This document shows, piece after piece, positions 6,102 through 10,853 of a stretch of DNA of 10,853 bases. This DNA comes from JBEAOO01 sp041164825 (lineage in GTDB: Bacteria > Pseudomonadota > Gammaproteobacteria > Burkholderiales > Burkholderiaceae_C), in contig JBEAOO010000154.1 in NCBI GenBank assembly GCA_041164825.1, positions 1 through 10,853 of the forward strand, given 5' to 3'. The translations under genes and the position numbers were made by a program. Positions within the stretch are counted from its first letter, which is position 1. Each line of letters starts with the position of its first letter. A model generated the notes under the pieces. It searched no databases. It had not been told where the DNA came from and worked only from the letters and a program-made list of their open reading frames with translations.

Positions 6102-8576
6102 TCAGCGGAACAGGCCCTTGAGCTTGTCGTTGAGCTTGTCCTTCAGCACGTCCTTCGGCGCGGTGGACGCGGCCGGCGCGCTGGCGCCCGAGGCCGCCGG
6201 GGCGGCACCGGGCAGGCCGAGTTTGCCCTTGAGCTGGTCTTCGAGCTTGTTCTTCAGTTCGCTCTTGACCGAGCCGCTGCCGATCACGCCGAGCTGGTCC
6301 TTCAGCTTGTTTTCCAGTTGGCTCTTGAGCTGCTGCGTGACGGCGGCCGAGGCCACTTCGGACCAGCGGATGTTCCACTGGATGGCGTCAAATGGGCCGG
6401 ACAGGCGCACGGGGATGGTCAGGCCCTTGAGGGCGCTGAGGTCGGCGCCGTCTTGGCCCTTGGTGGTGCTGGCCACGGTGGCGCGGGCGGTGTAGTCGAG
6501 GCGGTTGTGGCTCAGGTCGATGCTGCCTTCGCCGCCCAGGCGCAAGAAGGGGCTCTTCATGTCGAGGTCGCTGCTGCGCGCCACGCCCTCGCTGATGTTG
6601 AAGCTGGCCGTCATCTCGGTGAAGTCGGTTTTTTCGTCCTTCTTGGCCTGCTGGGTGGCGTCTTGTTTGAACGACAAAGCGGCTTTGGCCTCGCGCAGCG
6701 CACGGGCCAAGTTGTAGCCCTTCACCGAGCCGTCGCGCAGCGCCAGCGCGGCCGTGCCCTTGAGGTGCGAGCGCATCTGGTTGACGGTGGCGCCCGCGCT
6801 GTCGACGTCGAGCGTGACGCGGCCGGTGCCCGAGAGCGTGTCCTGGTTGGCCACGTCCTTGAGCAGCGCGTTCACATCCACACCGTTGGCCGCGGCCTTG
6901 AGGGCGATGCGGCTGGCGCGCGCATCGGCCAGGCCCGACGCGTCAAACGCGCCGCCCCAGGCGCGGCCTTTGAGCTGCTGCAGGCGCAGCATGCCGCCGT
7001 CGAGTTGGAACTCGGTGGCGAGGTCGGCAATGCGGTACTTCTGCCAGGCCAGCTGCCCGGCTTGCAGGGTGAAGCGGCCGTTGACGGCGCGCAGGCCGGA
7101 GAGGTCGATGGGCGTGTCGGCGGCACTGGGGGCGGTGGCGGCTGCCGTGGCCGGCGGCAAGAGACGGTTCAGGTCCAGCGTGTCCCAGCGGGCTTGCACC
7201 TGCAGTTGCGGCACGGTGCCGCTGAGCAGCGCGCTGCCTTGGGTGCTGAAGGCGCCGCCTTGCAGCGTGCCGGCCAATTGCCACGTGGCGCGCTGGGCCG
7301 AGGCGGTGGCTTGGCCTTTGGCGGTGATGGCCAGGGCGGGCAAGGCCGGGTCTTGGATCTTGGCGTCGAGCATCAAGCCGTCGAGCGCGGCGCTGGCCTC
7401 GGCGGGGCGCACGGTGAGCGTGCTGCGCAGCGTGGCGTTGAGCTGGCGCGTGGCGGTTTGGCTGCTGGCCAACAGTTCGACGCCGGGCAGCGTGAGCGCG
7501 TCAAAACTGCCGCTGGGCGCGCCGCTTTTGAACGTGGCGGTGAGCGGCAGGGCGCCGCCGCGTGAGGCCGCGCCGCTGAAGGCGCTGCCGCTGGGGGCGT
7601 TGTTGGTCACGGCCAGTTCGGGCCAGCTCAGGTCGAGCGTGAGTGGCGCGCCGGCTTGCGTGGCTTGGAGCGCGATCTTCAACGCCTTCAGGCTCAGGCT
7701 CTTGCGGGCCGGGTCCATGCGGAAGTCGGCGATGGTGAACTGGCTGTCCTTGATCACCAGCCCGGCGGCGTTGGCGCTCAGCGCCAGACTCAGGTTTTGC
7801 GCGTCGGCGGCTTGGTGCTCGCCGTCCCAACGCAGCGCGCCTTGCAGCTTGGCATCGACGGCGGCGGCGCCCGGCAGGTCGCCCTGGTAGGCCAGCTTCA
7901 TGTCGCGCAGGGCGATGCTGCCGTGGGCCAGGTCGGGCGTGAAGCCGGCGCTGCCGCTGAGTGCGCCTTTGACGCCGGGCTGCGTCAGGTCGAGCGCGGC
8001 TTGCAGCGCCAGGGTCGAGTCGACGCCGTTCTTGATGCGGCCGGTGTGCAGCTTTTTGAGCGCCACGGTGCCGCTCAGCGGCGTCATGGCGTCGGCCACG
8101 GTGAGGCTCAGGTCGTCGAGCGTCACGGCGCTCACATCGAGCTGCAGCGGTGCACTGGGGGCGCTGGCGGTGTCGGCCGGGGCGCGGGGGCGCAGCAGGT
8201 CGTCGATGTTGCTGTGGCCTTGTGCATCGCGGGTGTAGCGGGCGGTCAGGCCGCTGGCGCTCACGCCGTCGACCACCAGCTGGCCCTTGAGCAGCGGCAT
8301 CACTTGCAGCTGCAGTTGGGCGTCGCCCAGCGCGGCAAAGGGTTGTTCGCTGCGCGCTTCGCTCAGCGACACCTTGGACAGGCGCACCTGCAGCTTGGGG
8401 AAGACCGACAGCGTGATCGGGCCCTCCAGCACCAGCGTGCGCTGGTACTCGGTTTTCACCCAATCGGTGGCCAGGCCTTTGAATTGATTGGGGTCAAAAC
8501 GCATCACCAGCCATGCGGCAGCGGCCACGAGCAGCAGCAACACGGTGGCCAAGATCAGCAGGACGCGACGGAGCAT
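6102..8576 (-). CDS. AsmA family protein
   Basis: With the start at 8576 the product is 824 residues. It begins MLRRVLLILATVLLLLVAA, a basic tip and one membrane segment (about 4-24), followed by FDPNQFKGLATDWVKTEYQR, the typical opening of the AsmA family. The remainder is a long beta-rich domain ending with the AsmA-like C-terminal region (for example NRLDYTARATV and PVRLSGPFDAIQW). These proteins are anchored in the inner membrane, project into the periplasm and are linked to envelope lipid homeostasis. The open frame continues 45 codons further upstream, but that extension overlaps the divergent gene and lacks family features, so the start before the membrane segment is preferred. No Shine-Dalgarno sequence is visible there (the bases before the ATG are pyrimidine-rich). 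Residues 748-824 are an unusual repeat of charged amphipathic segments. The MOSC gene follows after 34 bp. Confidence 0.9.
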   Translation of the reverse strand: MLRRVLLILATVLLLLVAAAAWLVMRFDPNQFKGLATDWVKTEYQRTLVLEGPITLSVFPKLQVRLSKVSLSEARSEQPFAALGDAQLQLQVMPLLKGQLVVDGVSASGLTARYTRDAQGHSNIDDLLRPRAPADTASAPSAPLQLDVSAVTLDDLSLTVADAMTPLSGTVALKKLHTGRIKNGVDSTLALQAALDLTQPGVKGALSGSAGFTPDLAHGSIALRDMKLAYQGDLPGAAAVDAKLQGALRWDGEHQAADAQNLSLALSANAAGLVIKDSQFTIADFRMDPARKSLSLKALKIALQATQAGAPLTLDLSWPELAVTNNAPSGSAFSGAASRGGALPLTATFKSGAPSGSFDALTLPGVELLASSQTATRQLNATLRSTLTVRPAEASAALDGLMLDAKIQDPALPALAITAKGQATASAQRATWQLAGTLQGGAFSTQGSALLSGTVPQLQVQARWDTLDLNRLLPPATAAATAPSAADTPIDLSGLRAVNGRFTLQAGQLAWQKYRIADLATEFQLDGGMLRLQQLKGRAWGGAFDASGLADARASRIALKAAANGVDVNALLKDVANQDTLSGTGRVTLDVDSAGATVNQMRSHLKGTAALALRDGSVKGYNLARALREAKAALSFKQDATQQAKKDEKTDFTEMTASFNISEGVARSSDLDMKSPFLRLGGEGSIDLSHNRLDYTARATVASTTKGQDGADLSALKGLTIPVRLSGPFDAIQWNIRWSEVASAAVTQQLKSQLENKLKDQLGVIGSGSVKSELKNKLEDQLKGKLGLPGAAPAASGASAPAASTAPKDVLKDKLNDKLKGLFR
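6105..6335 (-). repeat. Amphipathic L-K-x-x-L-type repeats at the C-terminus of the AsmA protein
   Basis: This part encodes residues 748-824. Three related segments can be read: QQLKSQLENKLKDQL, SELKNKLEDQLKGKL, and DVLKDKLNDKLKGL. The first two are separated by a Gly/Ser/Val linker and the last two by a roughly 20-residue Pro/Ala/Ser linker. Leucines recur every three to four residues with lysines and acidic residues between them, as expected for amphipathic or coiled-coil helices. At DNA level the repeated AGCTTGTC/AGCTTGTT words reflect this. Confidence 0.7.
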
Positions 8577-8638
8577 GGCGAAGGAATAGAAGGGGAAAGG
8601 GCATTGATTGTGCAGTGCGCCTGTCGCGGCCCGCTGCC

Positions 8639-8644
8639 TACAAT
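8639..8644 (+). promoter_or_regulatory. Probable -10 box for the ubiH-like gene
   Basis: TACAAT matches the sigma-70 -10 consensus at five of six positions and lies only nine bases before the ATG at 8654. Transcription from it would begin near 8651, giving an almost leaderless mRNA, which would fit the poor Shine-Dalgarno sequence (only GAG in CTGAGCAAG). The -35 region at normal spacing (about TGCGCC) is weak. The 77-bp gap (8577-8653) is divergent and must also serve the AsmA gene, for which no clear promoter was seen. Confidence 0.5.
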
Positions 8645-8653
8645 CTGAGCAAG

Positions 8654-9769
8654 ATGAAACCACACGACATTCAGGTTCGCGGCGCGGGCATTGTTGGGCA
8701 AAGTTTGGCACTGGCGCTCTCGCGCCTGGGCTTGCAGGTGGCCTTGGTGCGCGACGCCGCGCCCCACGGCACGACTGCCGCCGAAGACGTGCGCGCCTAC
8801 GCCCTCAACGCCCGCTCGGTGGCGCTGCTGCGTTCGCTCAAAGTGTGGGACGGCCTGCCCGCCGGTGCCGCCACGCCGGTGCACGACATGCGCATAGCCG
8901 GTGATGCCGAGGGCGCGGTGCTCGAATTTGGCGCCTGGGAACAGCGCGTGAGCGAGCTGGCCTGGATTGTGGATGCGCCCGTGCTGGAGCGCGAACTGGC
9001 CGCCGCCGTGCGCTTTGCGCCGCACATCACCGTCACCGATACACCGGTCGAGGCGGCGTTGACGGCGCTGTGCGAAGGCAAACACTCGGCCAGCCGCGAG
9101 GCCCTCGGCGTGAACTTCGAGCGTCGCCCCTACGGTCACCAAGCCATTGCCGCGCGGCTCGTGGCCAGCCAGCCGCACCAGGGCGTGGCGCGGCAGTGGT
9201 TTCGCTCGCCCGATGTGTTGGCGCTGCTGCCCTTTGACAACCCGCAACCGGGTGCGAGTTATGCGCTGGTGTGGTCGCTGCCCGACGAGCGCGTGGCCGA
9301 GCTGATGGCGCTGGGCGATGCCGCGTTTGAAGCTGCGCTGAACGAGGCCACCGGCGGCCAAGCCGGCACGCTGCAACTCGGCAGCGCGCGCGCCACCTGG
9401 CCGCTGATGCGGGCGCAGGCCGACGCCTGGTGCGGCCCCGGCTGGGTGCTGCTGGGCGACGCCGCCCATGTGGTGCACCCGCTGGCGGGGCAGGGGCTCA
9501 ATCTTGGTTTGGCCGATGTGGTGGCGCTCTCAGAAGTGCTCGCCGAGCGCGAGCCCTGGCGCCCGCTGGGCGACGACAAACTGCTGCGCCGCTACGTGCG
9601 CCAGCGCTTGGCGCCCACCTGGGCCATGGGCCAGCTCACCGAAGGTTTGCTGAACTTGTTTGCCGAGCCCGCGCCCGTGCTGCGGGAACTCCGCAACCGC
9701 GGCCTGACGCTGGTCAACCACCTCACCCCGCTCAAGCGCTGGCTGACCGCCCGTGCGCTCGACGCTTGA
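8654..9769 (+). CDS. UbiH/UbiF-family FAD-dependent monooxygenase
   Basis: The 371-residue protein is a class A flavin monooxygenase of the UbiH/UbiF/Coq6 type, close to the family length of about 390. The dinucleotide-binding motif GAGIVG lies at residues 10-15, after a short beta strand. The second FAD motif, GDAAHVVHPLAGQGLNLGL, starts at Gly268. Between them, the position where relatives have a GADG motif reads CEGKHSASRE (Cys140-Glu141-Gly142), so the usual Asp is Glu. The family hydroxylates the ubiquinone ring in the cytoplasm or at the inner membrane, but related enzymes act on other aromatics, so the exact ring position is not assigned. The start at 8654 places the FAD motif at the N-terminus; an upstream in-frame extension to 8513 overlaps the AsmA gene and has no family features. 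A dsbC-like gene follows 35 bp later on the same strand, possibly in one operon. Confidence 0.88.
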   Translation: MKPHDIQVRGAGIVGQSLALALSRLGLQVALVRDAAPHGTTAAEDVRAYALNARSVALLRSLKVWDGLPAGAATPVHDMRIAGDAEGAVLEFGAWEQRVSELAWIVDAPVLERELAAAVRFAPHITVTDTPVEAALTALCEGKHSASREALGVNFERRPYGHQAIAARLVASQPHQGVARQWFRSPDVLALLPFDNPQPGASYALVWSLPDERVAELMALGDAAFEAALNEATGGQAGTLQLGSARATWPLMRAQADAWCGPGWVLLGDAAHVVHPLAGQGLNLGLADVVALSEVLAEREPWRPLGDDKLLRRYVRQRLAPTWAMGQLTEGLLNLFAEPAPVLRELRNRGLTLVNHLTPLKRWLTARALDA

Positions 9770-9804
9770 TCGCCGCTCCTTTTTTCGATTCGAAAGCCCC
9801 TGCC

Positions 9805-10563
9805 ATGACGCAGCACCCGAAGACTCCTGCCCTGCAGCGCACGCTGCTCGGCCTTGTGGCCGCGCTGGCGCTGGTGAGCGCTGTGGCGCCGGCTCAGGCT
9901 GACGAAGCCGCCATCCGCAAGACACTGCTGCAGCGCTTGCCCAAGTTTCCCAAGATCGACGAGATCCGCAAAACGCCGGTGCCCGGGCTGTACGAGCTGC
10001 GCATCGGCACCGACGTGATTTATTCGGACGAGACCGGCCAGCACCTGATCCAGGGCCAGATCACCGAAACCAAGCGCGGCCAAAACCTGACCCAGGCGCG
10101 CATTGACAAGCTCACCGCCATCGACGTGGCCAAGCTGCCGCTGAAGGATGCGATCGTTTGGAAGCAAGGCACCGGCGCGCGCAAGCTGGTGGTGTTTGCC
10201 GACCCGAACTGCGGCTACTGCAAACGCTTTGAGCGGGACCTGCAGAACGTCAAAGACGTGACGGTCTACACCTTTCTCTACCCCATCCTGGGCGGCGATT
10301 CGCCCGAGAAGAGCAAGGCCATCTGGTGCGCCAAGGACAACACCAAGGCCTGGCGCGACTGGATGATCGACGGCACGGCGCCCACGGCCGCGCCCACCGA
10401 AGGCTGCGATGCCGGCGCCCTGCAGCGCAATGCCGCCCTGGGCCGCAAGCACAAAATCAACGGCACGCCGGCCCTGGTGTTTGTGGATGGCAAGCGCATT
10501 CCGGGCGCGCTCAGCGCCGAACAGCTGGAGCAGCAATTTCTGCGCAGTGGCGCCAAGTCCTGA
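9805..10563 (+). CDS. dsbC: DsbC-family periplasmic thiol:disulfide isomerase
   Basis: The 252-residue precursor starts with a typical Sec signal peptide: Lys/Arg in the first 12 residues, a hydrophobic core (about 14-28) and an AQA-D cleavage site after Ala32. An N-terminal dimerisation domain of about 85 residues (PVPGLYELRIG, VIYSDETGQHLIQG) follows, then a linker and a thioredoxin-like domain with FADPNCGYCKRFE; the active-site cysteines are Cys136 and Cys139. The cis-proline segment is NGTPALVFVDG with Pro222. A second cysteine pair, in AIWCAKD and EGCDAG, matches the structural disulfide of E. coli DsbC. The mature protein should act as a V-shaped dimer that reshuffles wrong disulfides in the periplasm and is kept reduced by DsbD. 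The ATG at 9805 is chosen because it gives the signal peptide; no strong ribosome site is visible before it. Confidence 0.93.
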   Translation: MTQHPKTPALQRTLLGLVAALALVSAVAPAQADEAAIRKTLLQRLPKFPKIDEIRKTPVPGLYELRIGTDVIYSDETGQHLIQGQITETKRGQNLTQARIDKLTAIDVAKLPLKDAIVWKQGTGARKLVVFADPNCGYCKRFERDLQNVKDVTVYTFLYPILGGDSPEKSKAIWCAKDNTKAWRDWMIDGTAPTAAPTEGCDAGALQRNAALGRKHKINGTPALVFVDGKRIPGALSAEQLEQQFLRSGAKS

Positions 10564-10596
10564 TCGCTGGCGCTGACGCTGGGGCGAGTGATCGCT
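10561..10596 (+). repeat. Short direct repeat TGATCGCT downstream of dsbC
   Basis: TGATCGCT occurs at 10561-10568, overlapping the dsbC stop codon, and at 10589-10596. Between them is a threefold CGCTG(G/A) run (10565-10582). An AT-rich patch (CAAATATTTTGTAAATC) follows at 10598-10614. No hairpin with a T tract was found, so a Rho-independent terminator for dsbC is not evident here. Confidence 0.35.
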
Positions 10597-10618
10597 CCAA
10601 ATATTTTGTAAATCACCC

Positions 10619-10646
10619 TCAAGTCTCCCCGCAGACCTTCCGATAC
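10619..10646 (+). promoter_or_regulatory. Putative sigma-28 (FliA) flagellar promoter
   Basis: TCAAGTCT (10619-10626) resembles the sigma-28 -35 element TAAAGTTT at six of eight positions. TCCGATAC (10639-10646) resembles the -10 element GCCGATAA at six of eight, with the CCGATA core intact. The spacer is 12 bases against the usual 11. Transcription would start near 10652-10655, directly before the stem-loop and the c-di-GMP aptamer, which is where a riboswitch promoter should lie. The match is by eye against the enterobacterial consensus; a sigma-70 promoter in the AT-rich patch at 10598-10614 is an alternative. Confidence 0.55.
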
Positions 10647-10667
10647 CCCAAGGAATCGGGCGAAAGC

Positions 10668-10757
10668 CCTTGAGGGCAAACCCGTTGAAAGACGGGGACG
10701 CAAAGCCACCGGCCTAACGCGCAGCACAGCGCCAGGGCAGCGGGGCTGCCAACAAAG
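10668..10757 (+). ncRNA. Cyclic-di-GMP-I riboswitch aptamer (GEMM-I)
   Basis: The segment matches the V. cholerae Vc2 aptamer, recalled from memory, at all signature positions: GGGCAAACC (10674-10682), a GAAA tetraloop (10687-10690) closed by CCCGTT/GACGGG, GGGGACGCAAAGCC (10694-10707), CCGGCCTAA (10709-10717) forming the tetraloop-receptor side, and GGCAGCGGGGCTGCC (10736-10750). The variable arm is GCGC-AGCACA-GCGC (10719-10732). By alignment, G10676, A10703 and C10749 correspond to the ligand-contacting G20, A47 and C92 of Vc2; the G at the first position predicts c-di-GMP rather than cGAMP binding. Orientation is +, pointing to the ATG at 10851. The aptamer lies 104 bases after dsbC and probably belongs to a separate transcript. 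Confidence 0.92.
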
Positions 10758-10776
10758 CGCGGGCCGCTGGCCCGCG
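10758..10776 (+). other. GC-rich stem-loop in the riboswitch leader
   Basis: CGCGGGCC (10758-10765) and GGCCCGCG (10769-10776) are perfect complements around a three-base loop; the closing pairs probably open into a wider loop. It comes directly after the aptamer, where an expression platform would be, but GGTTGCC follows rather than a U run. It is not a standard intrinsic terminator. Confidence 0.55.
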
Positions 10777-10789
10777 GGTTGCCGCGCCC

Positions 10790-10830
10790 GCGAGGGTGCA
10801 GGCCGCAGCTTGTTGTCGCGTGGCCCTCGC
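10790..10830 (+). other. Second stem in the leader, just before the ribosome-binding site
   Basis: GCGAGGG (10790-10796) pairs with CCCTCGC (10824-10830) around a loop of 27 bases. The stem ends seven bases before the GGAG at 10838. Its loop contains GCTTGTTG (10808-10815), which can instead pair with the 3' edge of the aptamer. It may thus take part in the regulatory switch. Confidence 0.45.
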
Positions 10831-10837
10831 CCCAGCC

Positions 10838-10841
10838 GGAG
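10838..10841 (+). promoter_or_regulatory. Ribosome-binding site of the gene starting at the window edge
   Basis: GGAG lies nine bases before the ATG at 10851-10853, a normal though slightly long spacing. It is the only purine-rich Shine-Dalgarno candidate in the leader and supports the terminal ATG as a real start. Confidence 0.55.
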
Positions 10842-10850
10842 CGTTGCGTC

Positions 10851-10853
10851 ATG
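10851..10853 (+). CDS. Start codon of a riboswitch-controlled gene, truncated by the window end
   Basis: The last three bases are ATG, preceded by GGAG at 10838-10841 and by about 200 bases of leader containing the c-di-GMP riboswitch. Nothing of the coding sequence is visible, so its product cannot be named. From the riboswitch class and the possible FliA promoter, a motility, chemotaxis, surface-attachment or c-di-GMP turnover gene would be the likeliest kind, but that is inference only. A start further downstream cannot be excluded. Confidence 0.5.

Noticed and set aside
5346..7565. A 739-codon open frame on the + strand
   Set aside because: It runs antisense to the MOSC and AsmA genes, has low-complexity Gly/Ala/Arg composition and shows no start context or family motif.
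7656..8648. A 330-codon open frame on the + strand over the 5' part of the AsmA gene
   Set aside because: It is antisense to the AsmA coding sequence, with repetitive Gln/His/Gly composition and no recognisable domain.
8577..8711. A 45-codon N-terminal extension of the AsmA protein
   Set aside because: It precedes the membrane segment with Cys/Arg-rich sequence, overlaps the divergent ubiH-like gene and does not look like the family. The start at 8576 puts the membrane anchor at the N-terminus as expected.
9780..9794. The T run and TTTCG-ATT-CGAAA palindrome between the ubiH-like gene and dsbC as a terminator
   Set aside because: No GC-rich stem precedes the T run, and the palindrome is only five base pairs. 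The two genes may well be co-transcribed.
9430..9804. An extended start for the DsbC protein
   Set aside because: The extra 125 residues are the shifted frame of the ubiH-like gene, and they would bury the signal peptide inside the protein.
10758..10785. The GC-rich stem-loop after the aptamer as an intrinsic terminator
   Set aside because: The stem is strong but is followed by GGTTGCCGCG, with no U tract. It is listed only as an RNA hairpin.
10619..10852. A 77-codon open frame on the - strand over the riboswitch region
   Set aside because: It is antisense to the well-matched c-di-GMP aptamer, has no family features and is expected by chance in GC-rich DNA.

Overview
The window is high-GC DNA that reads like a chromosome segment of a betaproteobacterium of the order Burkholderiales, probably near Comamonadaceae. 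This placement is inferred from protein flavour, codon use (strong G/C third positions) and the ubiH-like/dsbC gene pairing, not from a database search. No insertion sequences, phage genes, CRISPR arrays, tRNAs or rRNAs were seen.

Region 1 (1-4006, + strand) is the downstream part of an L-rhamnose uptake and catabolism operon: the end of the ABC ATPase (rhaT), two permeases (rhaP, rhaQ), an L-rhamnose mutarotase (rhaU/rhaM) and an FGGY sugar kinase (rhaK-like). The order T-P-Q-U-K is that of the rhizobial rhaSTPQUK transporter operon. The genes overlap or nearly touch, which suggests translational coupling, and the operon ends in a strong hairpin that also serves the convergent ychF gene.

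Region 2 (4047-8576, - strand) holds, in transcription order, an AsmA-family envelope protein, a MOSC-domain protein with an N-terminal beta-barrel domain (YcbX/mARC type without a ferredoxin domain), and the conserved P-loop ATPase YchF. AsmA and the MOSC gene are 34 bp apart and may be co-transcribed. ychF has its own 71-bp upstream gap.

Region 3 (8577-10563, + strand) starts at a short divergent intergenic region. It encodes a UbiH/UbiF-family FAD monooxygenase and a periplasmic DsbC-type disulfide isomerase with a signal peptide and a CGYC active site.

Region 4 (10564-10853) has no complete protein gene and is the most interesting part. It carries a convincing class I cyclic-di-GMP riboswitch (GEMM-I), preceded by a sequence resembling a sigma-28 (FliA) flagellar promoter whose predicted start point falls just before the aptamer. 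Downstream are GC-rich hairpins, a Shine-Dalgarno sequence and an ATG formed by the last three bases of the window. A gene controlled both by the flagellar sigma factor and by c-di-GMP therefore appears to begin exactly at the window edge. Its identity cannot be seen.
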